From Mermis nigrescens (lineage: Eukaryota; Nematoda; Enoplea; Mermithida; Mermithidae), in contig JAVLUZ010000144.1 in the NCBI GenBank assembly GCA_036768485.1, forward strand, positions 1,558,620 to 1,622,619: DNA of 64,000 nucleotides. The letters run 5' to 3'. The notes under the pieces are model-generated. The model did no database searches, was not told where the DNA came from, and worked only from the letters and a program-made list of their open reading frames with translations. The translations under genes were made by a program, and so were the position numbers. Positions 1 to 12,544 of this stretch are shown one piece after another. Every line of letters starts with the position of its first letter. Within the stretch, counting starts at the first letter, position 1.

Positions 1-1950
1 TAATCTGGAAAATATAGGAGTATTTCAAATGTTGAAATCAGAATATGCGCAGAAATAGTCATCTAGTTATACAATAATACATACAGCATGGGAATTCTCG
101 GGTAGGGGGGTCAGGCCCGAAAAATTTTTAAAAAATACCTTTTTGGGCTAAAAACGACGGGTACTGGGTACACGTCCTATTTTTTATGTTTCGGACAATG
201 ATTGTTCATTCTATAACATAGAAAAATAACAAAAAAAATTCGGAAAAATTCGAGTAAATTGAACAAAATATAGCCAAAAAATGTGCATATAAAGCCTTTT
301 GTGGGCCAAAAACCGATCCAGTGACGATAATTGAAAGAATTTAAACACCCTAACCTCCCTGCACGGGTTCCCATAGACTCGTTAGCATAAAAGTTATAAA
401 AAAATCATCGCTTTGGTCATTTTTCATCACATAAAAAGGTTTTTATGTTACAATTTTCAATTTTTTACATCAGATTCTATCAAGAATTGAGCTTCTAATG
501 AATTCGAAGAAAAACATGTGTGGCCTTTCCAAAAAATGGCCATCTACCTACCTCAGCAGATTGTCAACATTCGGAGCAGTAACGTGCGCATAGCAAAAAA
601 TTAAAAGAGCGATTTTTCGAAAGGGGATGACTTATTCTGACCAACAAATAAGAATTTGGGAGCAGGTAAAACCATTCATATTTATTTCTAGAACGAATCA
701 CATTTCAAACATAAACGACGTTAAGGGAAAAAATTTTAGCATCTTAAACACAACAATAATGAATTTTAAGGAAGATATTACGTAAATAATTTGTGAAAAA
801 AGAGATGGTGCAAACTACAAAGGATTAGAACAGAAGTGATCAGAAAAGAAATTAAAATTTGTAGAACGGCCAATAAATTTTAAATTAAGTATCTGAATAG
901 TAAAAATACGGAGCTGAATTAATTTCAATATTGTAAAGAGAAAATACCCAAGTCCATCTAATATCAATGCAACATGAAAATCTGGAATTTTACGATTAAA
1001 TGAAAGAATACCTACAAAATATTGACGTTTGTGTATAATAACTTCAAGCTTTCCTACCTGAATCTTAATGAGATGTATAGACTAAATAATTCAACACTTC
1101 AGTAATAGGTGCGTTCTTTACAAATGTAAAGCAGGCAATTAATAATTTTATTTCAAATATGCACATGAGTACAAGAACATGCGACCGAAAAATTCATGGT
1201 ATACAAATTACGAACGATTAACCATCAAAATAGTGATAACGTGATACGCGAAATACTTGAATTAAATCAATGATCGCAAGATATGTGCATAAGTATAAGA
1301 TTAAAATGCAAATCGAATGGAATCACGATAAGCTTTGTAACGCCAAATGGACCCTAAACAATTAAATGTAAGATAACAGGTAATAATCTAATGAATAATA
1401 CGCAAAAATGAAATTCCGGACTCGATTAAGCCAAAAAAAGTCAATGAAATATTCACATTTGTACATGCATTCGCTCAAAATCAAAAATTATGTTGTATAG
1501 CATTTACTATGTAATGTGTTGTATATACCTATCGCAGTTTCCCAAAGTCCGGAGTTCAGGGAGGGGGGTGTACATACTGAAATACGGGAACAGCAAATTC
1601 AGGTTTTGAGCCTTTTTTACAATTCAAATGTTAAAAATGATTCAACATCCTATACCAGATGTTTCAATAAGGAAGGCTGTATTTTTTAGTACTTTTTATC
1701 CAATTCTGACTCGTTTTTCCATTTTTGATCAGTGAAAAAATATAACTTCATCGAAAATACTGGCTTTTCAGATCATTTTAACTTCATTCTTGGCATTTTA
1801 TGGGTAAACAGAACACAAACATACTAGTCAGCGTAAAGCGCCGAAAAATTTAAAAAACCTTCGCTACTTTCGTCCCCGAAAATCATGCAAAAAAGTTTGA
1901 TATATCAAAATCATTTAAACATGTAACAGGGGGATGGAGGGTCCCCCACC
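1..1950. other. Left flank, no gene seen
   Basis: A family H-like fragment lies at about 80-375 (ACAGCATGGGAATTCTCGGG). From 380 to 1530 the sequence is AT-rich and featureless to me. A repeat fragment (AGTTTCCCAAAGTCCGGAG) lies at about 1540-1870 and recurs near 41170. Confidence 0.6.
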
Positions 1951-2024
1951 CACAGTTAGTTGCCCCAACCCCGATTCTTGGAGAATTTTTCGACCGTCTT
2001 TAGGTCACATAGGTTCAAAATCGT

Positions 2025-2310
2025 CTGACAGTGACACGAGTCCTGGACCCCGAGGTAGTGGCAATCACACTTAGGCGTATGGGGGTTTTGGGAGTATGTA
2101 CCCCCGAGAAACAAAAATACCCCCCCCTCAAATTCAATTTCTGAAATTTTTTTTGTTTTTTCGCAATTTTTTGATGCCAATAGACAGTGCTCGATGAGAA
2201 ACGTTGAAAAATGGTATTTTTCTGGCCATACCACCATTTCCAAGGCCATTTTTCGACCTTTGAAAAATGTTGCACCCCCCCTCAGAATTTTAGTGCGGCC
2301 CACGTATGGT
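2025..2310 (+). repeat. Family B repeat in ARMC8 3' flank
   Basis: Same middle block as other family B copies (AATAGACAGTGCTCGATGAG and AACGTTGAAAAATGG), ending GTGCGGCCCACGTATGG. It lies downstream of the ARMC8 stop, on the complementary orientation to the 10590 copy. Confidence 0.75.
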
Positions 2311-2445
2311 AATACCCCCTTAACCCTCCCCCAATGAGAATGTGCGATTATTAATATGCATACAATACTACCTGAGTATTTATGTATCTGAGAGAGAATC
2401 ATCGGTTTGCGGAAAGTTTGTCTCACAATTCGTCCTCCACAATTC

Positions 2446-2494
<49 letters not shown>
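2446..2494. repeat. (ATT)n microsatellite
   Basis: About sixteen ATT units in the 3' flank of ARMC8, with related AT-rich sequence to about 2640. Confidence 0.95.
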
Positions 2495-2703
2495 GGTACA
2501 CTGATGTTATTACCATTACTAATTATTCAACTATAAAATAAAAAAGGTTTTTAACTTCAATCCTACCAAACATAATATTACTTATTGCAAGGATTACCAA
2601 TTTTTAAATTAAATTATTATTATTAAATTATTATTATAAATACTGATTACTTACTTCCTTACTTATTACTTATGCGTTAAAGTAAAATGATCAAAAAATG
2701 ACA

Positions 2704-2807
2704 TTATATGTACTTCTCGAACAGAATCGGGTCTTTCGTGGTCAACAGTTGCTGTAGCAATTTGATTATACCCCATTCTTTCAATATTGCTTGCCTTTCG
2801 AAGGAGC
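2704..2807 (-). CDS. ARMC8: ARMC8 last coding exon and stop
   Basis: The acceptor is TTTTCAAG|GC. The exon completes a glycine codon and continues SFERQAILKEWGIIKLL, matching human SQERQDKLRDMGIVDIL. It ends with ILFEKYI and a TAA at 2704-2706. The human C-terminus (ALQQYLA) is not conserved. No canonical AATAAA was found in the next 200 bases on this strand. Confidence 0.93.
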
Positions 2808-3339
2808 CTTGAAAATTTTTTGGATAAGATTAGTAAAACCAAAGATAAAACTAAAGAAAGATAGAATATATAAAGTAGAAAATAAAAAAAATCTTAAATC
2901 TACATAATATAAAATATATAAAATAAAAAGAAAAAATATATAAAATATAAGGATAAATGTTTTTTGAATGTCAGTTTTAAAAACGCATTTTTCTACATCA
3001 CAATCTTAGCAAATTTTGTTATTTGTTTCGAAGCTAAAAATGAAATTGAAAGGCAACCGACTTTGGGTCAAAAATTGAAATTATCGTTGTTTAAAAATTT
3101 TGTTTCTGAAAAAAACAGTCGGAAGCTCCTTGCACTGTGAAAAGCTGTCAACAAAAATTTCATTATTTGGTAATTAACGCCATTAGCTTTACAAGAGCGG
3201 TATTCGACATAAACTTAGTGTGGTCAAAGATGTGTGAAATCCAGAACCTGTGGTTGAATTTCGAAGTTTTGTTCCGATAAGCGAAATTTTATACGGCACA
3301 TAATTTCAGGGGAAGGTTTTCTTTCAAAAAGATTTTAAA

Positions 3340-3765
3340 TTTTTAACACTCGCAGCCATACATGAACAGCTTGGGAATTCTGGGGGGGCTGAAATTATAA
3401 ATTGCCTTCTTTGGGTCCACAAATGGTAGGTGCGCGTCAAAATAAAAACGTTTTTCAGTATTTCTAACGATGCTCTATCTTTCTAAAGCTTAAAAATGTC
3501 GAAAAAAATCGAAAAAGTCGGATCAAATTGAACAAGATATAGTCAAAACATGAGTGTAGTGGCGCGAAGAGCCGAAAATTTGATACTCTTGAGCAAACAG
3601 ATAGCTAAAAACGCTTAAAAAAGCATCTTTTCTACAAATTTTCTAGAAAATTTTTCGGAACTTTCAGAAAATCGTCAACTCTAGGGGAGTGAAGATTTTT
3701 CTGGGGGTGGTGAAAACTCCCCCCCCCAAGAAAAACCCCACCCAGAAGATCATGTATGCTCGCAG
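3340..3765 (+). repeat. Family H repeat
   Basis: CATACATGAACAGCTTGGGA, CCAAAAATGGTAGG or similar, GAGCAAACAGATAGCTAAAA and ending AAGATCATGTATGC. A family F fragment follows to about 4080. From 4100 to 4900 I see AT-rich sequence without recognisable genes. Confidence 0.7.
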
Positions 3766-5319
3766 CATAGATACACAACGTCAGGGTCGGCGAGAAGGAC
3801 AAATTCCTGAAATCCATCTAAATTTAGTGTTCACAATTTTGTTGCTATTCAAACGACGAAGATAGTCAAAATAGCCTATACGACGCTTTTTCGAGATAAT
3901 ATAAAGCTGTTTTCTCGAAAAAACAGTGGATTTGACTTGAAAAGCCCACCCCTTTTCTCAATAAGCAAGAGGAGATGGCCGATGATATTATACTGTTGAA
4001 ATAAAATGCCATTTTGATCACAACTGAGGCCTAGTCTCTTTTCGAGTTATTCAGAGGAAACTTGAGATACCTATGTATAAATTTGCCTAAAAGTTCTGGA
4101 AAAAACACTCTTTTTTGCGCATTCTTCATGCATTTGTAAGAGTTGGTAATTCTACCCGTATTCATATTTGTAGAAATGCTTTAAATTTTCACGTTAGACT
4201 CCTGTGCAGGCTGTTCTCGAAAAAAATTAAGCTGCCATATCCTATCCATAGAGCTACAGTGTACCTTAAAAGCCAAACCTAATGAAACACCAGCGCCGAT
4301 TTTTATAAAACTTGGCAGGAATGTTTCTCGTGAACTCTTAGGTGATGCCTGATACTTAATTTCCCTTTCCCGAAATTATAGTGAAAACCACTAAAAAACC
4401 GAAAAAGTTCGATTGTGACCTAAAAAATCAATGCGCTAAGTATATGTTGCCATGGCAACAAAATTAGTTTTCATTGAACTGCTTCAGTTAGCACTGTTTC
4501 TTGTAGGAGGTGTATAAGAACCTTATCTAGAGTTGATTCTGCGAGTCAAAGACTCAATTTATAAAAATTAGAGAACTTTTAATATAGCTTAGACAAAATT
4601 ATCGATTTTTTATAAATTTGATGTGCTAGAAGGAAATATCGGTAAAAAGTGAATTTTTCTTCAAAATATGCTTATATAAGTCCAATAAACATATTGCCAC
4701 TGAAAACTATACAAGCAGCACAGCTTCTTGGGGGAGGTTTCTATAGGTTGCATGGTTTTTTAGATCCAAATTACATTTTGCTGGTTTATTTTTAGTTTTG
4801 ACTGTGATCGATTTTTTCTTCAAGACGAAAGAAATTTGTGATATCAAGATTAGGTTGGTTGTACAGTACATACATGAAAAAAACACAAAAAGCGGTTTTT
4901 TGGGGGCAGCACAATAGTGCATTTTAAAAGCATTTTTTAGTCCATTTTGGCTGCATTATATCGCTTTTAATAGAGAAATTGATCAATTTTCGGTGCTTTC
5001 TGAGCAAAAAGTACATAAAAGTATTGATCCACAGGCATATCCTGACATTATTACTGTTTTTGTCCTCAAAAACGATGCAAAAGAAGTTCCGTCGTCGGCT
5101 CAAAATCGACGGATAGTACCCGTCCGTCTAACCGTTCAATTGGGGTATTACCCTCTCACAAAATGTCATAGAGGGGGGTGTGAGGGGTATTACCCCCTCA
5201 AGGTCCAAGACTCAAGTCACTGTCAGACGATTATTGTTGAAAACCCTTTGAATTTTGTTGAGCTTAATTTTTGGTAAAACATCCGGGTACAGCTCAAAAT
5301 CTTGGGAGAGGGGGTCCTC

Positions 5320-6600
5320 GACATACATGTAACGGCTGGGAATTTCAAGTAGGGATCCCTAGCCATTTTTAGGAGGAGGGGGGTAGCGACTCCAATTTTA
5401 GGTCAAAAATGGCAAAAACATCTTAAAATAGTCAAAAAAAACGCAAGTTTTTGCCCCAGTCCTATGTGGGGAATTCCCCATAGCCCCCTGTAACACGTAT
5501 GGTTTTTGGCCATTTTTAGATGGGTAAATGACCACCAATTTTGGCCGAAAATCGCAAAAGCGCACCTACAAATAGCCAAAATGCAGGTTTTCGCCAAAAA
5601 TCGATTTCGGCTCGTGCATTTGTTTTCAGAGCCATTTTTATACAATGTTATCATACTTTCTGGGGCAAAGCGATATTAATCTTAACGTTTTTCAGTATTT
5701 TTTAGAAAATTTTAAAAAATTTTGGGCGCTTCGCGCCAAATATCGCTAATATACTGTATGCAGATTCAAGCAGGGGCATTAAACACTCCAAAATCAATAT
5801 TTATGTAACCTTGGCATGTTTATGCCGATTCGAATATCTTTTGTATCTATTTATACTGTTTTGAAAAATTTTATGCAAAAATAAATAGGTTAGATTTAAT
5901 AATTTTGCATTTTTTGCCGTTCAAAGATAAAATTGACTAATTTATCTTGATGTTGCATTGGATTTATCAACGCAGTGGTGCACATTACAAGATTCAATTG
6001 GCACATTATAATTTCTGTAATATTTCTGACTTTGTAGTAGGTACAAGTTGTTTTAGCTTTCTCAGTCGAGTTTTATGTGTAAATGCAATCAAAAGCTCAT
6101 AAAAATTTCGGCGCTTCGCGCCGAACTAATATTATAAACTAAATTCAGGCCAAATTATCACATTTAGGACCACGGTTTTTTGGTATTCAGCAAAAATTTT
6201 TCCCGATTTACAAAGGCTTTTCAGGACCGTCCTTGTATACATGTATGTGCAAAGATTTTTGGAAAGGCAAAAACTGTAAAATTTAAAATTCCCAAAAATT
6301 TTCGGCGCTTCACGCCGAAATCAGTGATTCTCTGTCATATATATGTTTAAAATGATAATATTTGAATTTAGAATGGTAAAATGTTAAATAATCAGAAAAC
6401 CAGAAATTAGCTAAAATACACAACGAAAGGTCGAAAAACCCTGTTTTATTACACTAAAATCGCTACTGTACCATATTATAGAACACAAAAATTTGCATAT
6501 ACAAAATGTACAAAGACTTTTGGGTACCATCTTTGTACATGTACAAAGGTACCTTGTGCAAAAAAAACACTGTTTAGGACTGCTGCTGGTCGCAGGTCAC
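5320..6600 (+). repeat. Composite repeat: family A plus family C, 1.3 kb
   Basis: Starts with family A (ACATGTAACGGCTGGG). A stretch of about 500 bp bounded by the hairpins GGCGCTTCGCGCC (5727 and 6111) follows. It then passes into family C with the palindrome CTTTGTACATGTACAAAG at 6530. The same arrangement occurs inverted at 41290-42670, so A and C here behave as parts of one unit. Confidence 0.75.
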
Positions 6601-7914
6601 ACACTGTTAGTATGCAAAAATAGGTATCTTTCCCTCTCACTCTTATCTGCATGCATGCCTCGCAGCACCGTACACCTTTTAAAAATTAGATGTGCAAATA
6701 TTCGATTATTTTCATAATAATTCCAACAAAGACTGATCAAAGCTAAGCAAATCTGTTTGAGAAAGCGCCTCATTTCCTAATTGCTTGTATGCAGTTTTTT
6801 TGGAAAATCATCTAATATTATCTTGTTATACGTACCTAAATTTTGGGTCTTGTAGATAAAACAATGGTCCTCTAATTATTCACTAGGTGCATGTGGAAAA
6901 ATTGTCAAAATATTCGAAAGATTTCAACCAGGCGTGGATTTAGTGGGGCAGGAAGGGGGCGGCCGCCCCCTCCCTCCTGTCACCAAAAAATAGTTGAGCG
7001 CAATAGAGGATGGTAAGTATTTTTTTAATTATATTTTAGCCATTTTTTATTACAATTTGTCAAAATTTTTCGAAGCTTTGCGCCAGGTAGTACTCATTAG
7101 AGACATTTACTGACTTTCTTAGCGCTGTAAAGACTTTATAATGTCCAAAAGAGTAGTTTATGTACAGAACAAGGATTTTTTTAGTTCATACAATGAATTA
7201 TCGAGTATTTTTAGGTGCTTTGCGCCATTTTGCACTATTTTGGCACGTTTTCCGTCAATAACTTTTTTAAATTTCTAATTTTTTTCAGATCGCAAATGAC
7301 TCTGCCTATCAAAAGACGGCAACAAACCGATAGTTCAAGCATAATAGATTAATTTTTTTGAACAATTTTTGACACTACTTGGAAAATATGGGATTCCACG
7401 GCCGTCAGAATATCCTGGATCTACCACACAGCATAAATTTAAAAATATGGAATCGCTTCAACCCGATTAAAAGCTTCGTTAAATTAACCTGTAAGCTTTA
7501 CGTTGAAAAGAAGTGTAGCCTCTAGTAACTAAATCCGCCAATTTAAAATCAAAAGCCTTTTTTTGATTCGTCATCTAAAAACTCGTGCTTCTGTTGGTTT
7601 TAAGTACACGAATGACCAATAGCATTTTCAAAATTCGTAAAAATATAAATTAAATAAGAGTATGCGTCATAAACGAGATAAAATGAAATATTCGAAAAAT
7701 ATTATTAAAAAATATATTAACTACATATTTATTAAAATAAAATCAAATCAAATATATAAATATCGTGGAATAATTTAAATATTCATACCAACAAAATTTA
7801 AGAACCATCACCTAGCGTGCTATTTACACAAAGGGTTGAGCTTTACACAAACCGTACATGTGTACACGTACATCAAGTTAAAAATTGTAATTCCAAAAAA
7901 TAAAGTTACATAAA

Positions 7915-8060
7915 GGCCCGTATCCAAGGAGGGATAAACGCGGGGCTCCCCCTAGAAATTTTTTTGAAGAATTTTTAGGTATGAGTTTATACATGTTTTG
8001 ACGTTTCCCAGCGTTAAAATGCTAAATTTTCGGCGCTCCGCGCCATCAATTTAATCAAAA
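7915..8060 (+). repeat. Family D repeat fragment
   Basis: AGGCCCGTATCCAAGGAGG, then a GGCGCTCCGCGCC hairpin at 8033. Upstream, 6600-7900 is AT-rich with scattered fragments (GGGGGCGGCCGCCCCC near 6957, hairpin-like GCTTTGCGCC at 7075 and 7210) but no gene. Confidence 0.62.
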
Positions 8061-8393
8061 TTGCTATTCACTATGTATTTAGATCTTTTTCGACATAAAG
8101 TTATCCGTGAATACATTTCTTCTCTTCAAAAAGTGCGAAATTGAGATAGCGACATAAAAACGTAAACATTTTCAAAGGCTTTGAGCCGAATTTATTAATT
8201 ATGCGCGCTTTTTGCCTTCTAAATCGCTCAAAACTGTTCAAAGTTAAACAAACAAACAAACAATGGATTTTTTGCTGAGTCAAGAAAAACACGTGATAAG
8301 AATAATGAGACAGCATATGATAAAAAAACTTAATGCGTAATAAATGACACACACAAGACAACATATGCGCTTGGAGAACATTACATACATTAC

Positions 8394-8466
8394 CTGGTTC
8401 ATCACGGCTTATTAAGTTACAGATCGTGCAAGTGGCAGCGACTTGAAAGCGAGAATTAGCGTGCAT
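8394..8466 (-). CDS. ARMC8: ARMC8 penultimate exon
   Basis: The acceptor is CTTCTGCAG|ATG and the donor GAACCAG|GTAATG. Twenty-four codons plus one base. FQVAATCTICNLISRDEPG aligns with human [21 protein letters not shown]. The split glycine codon is completed by the last exon. The intron separating it from the exon at 8530 is only 63 bp. Confidence 0.94.
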
Positions 8467-8529
8467 CTGCAGAAGTGGATTTTTTTATAAAATATCAGAT
8501 CAGAATGACTCTAAAAACCAATATCGTAC

Positions 8530-8625
8530 CATGTAATTGAGTATCTTGCTTCTGACATCTTCATTGCTCATAATAAATTCTTTACCTAGCCCGCTATTAG
8601 ACAAATTGACCAAAACTGACAAGGC
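8530..8625 (-). CDS. ARMC8: ARMC8 exon
   Basis: The acceptor is TTTTTTAAG|GCC and the donor TACATG|GTACGA. Thirty-two codons in phase 0. LSVLVNLSNSGLGKEFIMSN corresponds to human LCILANIADGTTAKDLIMTN. Confidence 0.92.
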
Positions 8626-8724
8626 CTTAAAAAATTCAATTATTATCCCCACACAGCGCAATCATTAATCAGAAATAAGACGTCGATTCGAATTGCTAAC
8701 TATTATGCTCTCAATGGTTGGACG

Positions 8725-8935
8725 CAGGCATGTAAAACGGGATGGGAAACCCCTACACCCAAAGTTGGCTGCCCCCATCCCCAAAAGCCAGAAAATGTTT
8801 GACCCCCTCCCCAATTTTTCGACAAAATTGAATTTTTTAGCCAAAAATTGGAGGTCATTTACCCCCCCCCCGGCCCATAAAAATGGCCGGGATCCCCTCC
8901 TAAAATTTCTGAGCCGTTACGTGTATGGAAATTGT
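8725..8935 (+). repeat. Family A short interspersed repeat
   Basis: A repeat of about 220-280 bp. One end carries ACAGGGGGATGGGG-like sequence and AAAGTTGGTCGTCCCC, the middle TTTTTGGCCGTTTTTAGG and GGAGGTCATTTACCC, and the other end GAGCCGTTACATGTATGG. No coding capacity. This copy is followed downstream by ordinary intron sequence. Confidence 0.75.
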
Positions 8936-9124
8936 CTTGAGTCCATCCAACCCCTTGACCGAATCCTGGATAGGGGTCTGGGTCAAGGTTTACGAATTCT
9001 ATGAATTCTGACCGAATGAGCCGAGGCTTGTCTTCGCACGCAGTTCAAAACAAAGTTGTAGTGCAGTAAATGCCGAATTTGATAGGCAACACTGAAAAGG
9101 AATATTTTCTGAAAATAGCCCAAT

Positions 9125-9245
9125 AACGCAAGTTTTTGCTAAAAAATCAGAGGAGTAGGTAACAAAATCTCAATATTTTGGAGGATGGGAGGACGGCCGA
9201 CTTTGGTGGGGGAATCCCCCATCCTCCTCTTACATACATGCATAT
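9125..9245 (-). repeat. Family A repeat, partial, next to an ARMC8 exon
   Basis: ATGGGAGGACGGCCGACTTT and AATCCCCCATCCTCC, ending in TACATACATG, form the G-rich half of family A. It ends about 25 bases beyond the donor of exon 9271-9366. Confidence 0.65.
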
Positions 9246-9270
9246 ATACGCATGGAAATAGCAACATTAC

Positions 9271-9366
9271 CTGTTCTTTGTCTTCAACTGAATAATCGCC
9301 TTCCAAAACAAATATCACGCATTGCACAAAGCTATTTCCGTACGTCGGGATTAATTGATCGGCGAA
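9271..9366 (-). CDS. ARMC8: ARMC8 exon
   Basis: The acceptor is CTTTTTTAAG|TTC and the donor GAACAG|GTAATG. Thirty-two codons, phase 0 at both ends. FADQLIPTYG and FVLEGDYSVEDKEQ match human HIDKIMSTHG and LILEGEHNIEVKEQ. A partial family A repeat lies just downstream at about 9125-9245. Confidence 0.95.
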
Positions 9367-9436
9367 CTTAAAAAAGCGTTGGGCGCAACATAAATTTGGT
9401 ACTGCTGGAGTGCCCCCTCGCAAATTACATACCTAT

Positions 9437-10506
9437 TAGTGATGTCCTGGGCACCGGCACCGGCACCGGGCCGGTGCTAGGCTGGTACCGGCGCCGGTGC
9501 CGGTGCTAGATAAAAGAGAAAAAATTAGTGTAAAAAGAATAATTGAAGCTCATTTATCACCAATTTAATGAATAAAGGCGCAAAAAGGTAGCATTTTGTT
9601 AATAAAATCTTCTGATTAGCATAGTGAAGCATTTTGACTGAACTTCAGAACAAGTCTTCGAGCTTTAAAAATGAATTATTCATTTAACGAAACACATCTT
9701 ATTGAAAACATCAATTAACAGCAAGAAGCGTGGACACTAATAAATAAAGTAAATTAAAATTAAAAACATCGACATATAGAGTGGAAAGTTCTTCTAATTC
9801 TACCATCTGTAGGCAAGAAGGATGAGTACTACAGAGTAGTTTTCAACTTAATTTCATCAAATCCATTTTTATTTTTCCATTTCGTGAGCAGAAGACCGTA
9901 AAACGCAGCTAGAATTTTAAAATAGTTTTTATGCAAAACTTTTTCCTGCAAATTATTCAGAAAAAGCTTGTTAAAACTTTGTAAATGAACTTCTATGTAA
10001 GTCTTTTGCATTACTAATATATCCCATGTTTGTTTTCAGAGGCTTTTGAAAATGTGAAATGATAAACTCAAATAATTTAACCTCAAAAAGTTTTTGTGGC
10101 TATTTTCATGTTTGTTTCTTACTAGTTGAATATTTAACTAATGCACTAAAACCAAATTTCGATTTGACTAAAGAATCAACTACTGCACAAGCCAATCTTG
10201 ATTGCGCTACACTTAAACTTATAATACACTATTTAACTTTTATTTTTCTTCGAATTTCAATTTTATTACAATTTTTTGTTTGTTTAATGCTTAAGTGAGA
10301 AAATTAATATGTATTCATAAATTAAAAATAATGAAGTCGTTACTAGCCAAATGAAATTTTGCCCTTAATATGTATATCCGGTGAAAAATAGGTACAAATT
10401 TAACCCTTTTTGAAGAAGCATAGTACACTATATAATATGCTAATGTAGCACCGGCACCGGCACCGGCAACCGGCACCGGTAAAAAAGCGGCACCGGGACA
10501 TCACTA
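9437..10506 (-). mobile_element. hAT-like element with ACCGGC-rich ends, copy 1
   Basis: The element has inverted ends TAGTGATGTCC and dense GCACCGGC repeats next to each end. It is flanked by 8 bp duplications ATACCTAT and GTACCTAT (one mismatch). The AT-rich inside is shared in inverted order with 34933-36033, including a short open frame coding EVHLQSFNKLF. No catalytic domain was recognised, so it is probably non-autonomous. It sits in the ARMC8 intron between exons 15565 and 9366. Confidence 0.85.
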
Positions 10507-10589
10507 GTACCTATTATGCTCTTTCAATTATTCCACGCAATTGCTGTAAGCATACACACATGGGAAATGGGGGGACTCAGACAGGGGTA

Positions 10590-10912
10590 TCCATAGGTGG
10601 GCGGCACCAAAATTCTAGGGGAAGGGTGGTGCAAAATTTTTTAAACATAAAAAAATGGCCCTAAAATTGTGGTATACGAAAAAAACACAACTTTTCAACG
10701 TTTCTCCTCGAGCACTATCCATTGGCATCAAAAAATTGCAAAAAAAAGAAAAATAATTTTCAAAAATTGAATTATTCTGGGGAGGGGTATTTTTGTTTCT
10801 GGGGGTATTTTGGTTTCTGGGGGTAATTTGGTTTTTGGGGGTATCTTAGTTTCTGGGGTATTTTTGTTTCTCGGGGGGGAGTTGCATACCCTAAGCCCCC
10901 CACGCCCAGGCA
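10590..10912 (-). repeat. Family B short interspersed repeat
   Basis: Family B has GGCGGCACCAAAATTCT near one end, then TTTTTCAACGTTTCTC.CGAGCAC and ATCCATTGGCATCAAAAA in the middle, and runs of GGGGTATTTTGGTTTCTGGG at the other end. This copy has the last motif in five tandem units. A proline-rich frame across it (PPETKIPPETK) is an artefact. Confidence 0.78.
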
Positions 10913-10924
10913 TAAGGGTACCCC

Positions 10925-11540
10925 TACCCAAAGTTGGTCGTCCCCATACATGTAACAGGGAGGATGGGGATACCCCCACTTAAAGTCGGACGTCCCTCTC
11001 CCCATCCCCAAAGCCAGAAAATTTTTGACCCATCTTGATGATTTTCAGAAAAAAATTGACTTTGTTTGGCCGATTGTAGGCGTTTTTTGACCGTTTTTGG
11101 CCAAAATATCTGAGGTCATTCACCCCCCCCCCCCCTAGAAATGGTCGGAACCTCCTCCCCAAAAATTCGAGCCGTTGTATGTATGATCGTCCTCCATCCA
11201 ACCATGAAGCCGGAGAACTTTTGATCCCTTCAATTTTAAAAAAAACTTGCATTTTTTGGCCATTTTTATGTACATACATAGGTGCTTTTTTGCTACTTTT
11301 GGTCAAAACTTGGTCATTTACCCCATCCCCTGAAAATGGCCGGACACCTTCATTCTAAATTTCTGAGCCGTTTCATGTATAGGGACTCCCACCCAGAAAT
11401 GGTCGTCCACCATCCCCCAAAGTCAGAAAGTTTGGCGGCCCATTTCGGACAAAAACTTGCGTTTTTTCGGCCATAATGAGGTGTTTTTGACATTTATAAC
11501 CAAAAGCTGAAGGTCATTCAACCCCTTCCCTCTGGCCAAC
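10925..11540. repeat. Two or three abutting family A repeats
   Basis: Successive copies each have CCCATACATGTAACAGGG-like or GAGCCGTTGTATGTATG-like borders, near 10945, 11175 and 11380. The family appears to land in or next to itself. Confidence 0.7.
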
Positions 11541-12214
11541 TATCCCAACTCGAATTCAGAGCTTTTATGAACATGTCTAATCGTGAGAGATTAATAATTA
11601 AGCAATGTAACCCGAATTATTATATCAATTAGAAAATTTTTGAATATAAAGAATTTTATAGGCCGCAGTTTCCTAAAATTCCGCAAGATCATAAAATTTG
11701 CGTATTAATTGCATCATAGAATAAAGAAAGCGTCCAATTTCATTCTGATTAAAAAAATGCGTATTGAAATAAAAAACGGACGAAAAATACAAAAAGTTTA
11801 TTAGTTCAGACAAAGATTGTTGAGACATACTGATTCGCTTGCTAAAAGTTGAAAATTTGAAAAACTGTTTAACATAAGAAGGGTAATGAATTAACATATG
11901 TACATATCTGTCAATGCGTATGATTTTCAAAAATTCAGCAATTTTCAGGTACAGTATGACGATTCTGATCTCACGGAAAATATCTGCCTCATTTTTAAAA
12001 ACAATGACAACATTTTCAAACTATTCTTTGTTCTACATAGCATTTCAGCGCCCGAAATGGTCTCAAAATAGAATTTTCCCACCCAAATCGATCGAGTTAT
12101 AGATTTTCATCATTTCAAGAGACATAATGCTGTCAAAATAAGCTAAAAATGCTAATATAATACTCAACCCTGAAACCCTACTACATGCAAGAAGACGTGC
12201 TTCATTTTTCGTTT

Positions 12215-12540
12215 GGAATTCAGGGTTTTCAGGGATTTCAGGGAATTCAAGGATTTCAGGGAATCAAGGGGTTTTTTGGGAATTCAAGGATTTTAGGGAA
12301 TCCAGGATTTCAATGAATTCAGGATTCTGGGGAATCCAGAGATTTCAGGAATCTAGGGATTCAGGGAATTCAGGGATTCTGGGGAATCCAGGGAATTCAG
12401 GGATTCCAGGGAATTCAGGGATTCTAGGGAATTCAGGGATTCTAGGAAATTCAGGGATTCCAGGGATTGAAGGGATTCCAAGGAATCCAGGGAACTCGAG
12501 ATTCTAGAATTCAGGATTCCAGGGATTCCAGGAACAGGGA
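12215..12540. repeat. Minisatellite of GGGAATTCAGGGATTC-like units
   Basis: About 18 imperfect units of 14 to 18 bp. Frames here read as repeated GNSGI or SLESLN and are not genes. A short array of the same unit, inverted, lies at 14525-14575 inside the other end of the element. Confidence 0.92.
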
Positions 12541-12544
12541 CCAT

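Noticed and set aside
1956..2516. A 186-codon minus frame
   Set aside because: It crosses the (ATT)n repeat and a family B repeat. Its peptides recur in other family B copies.
10728..11011. Proline-rich PPETKIP frames
   Set aside because: Artefact of the tandem GGTTTCTGGGGGTA units in family B.
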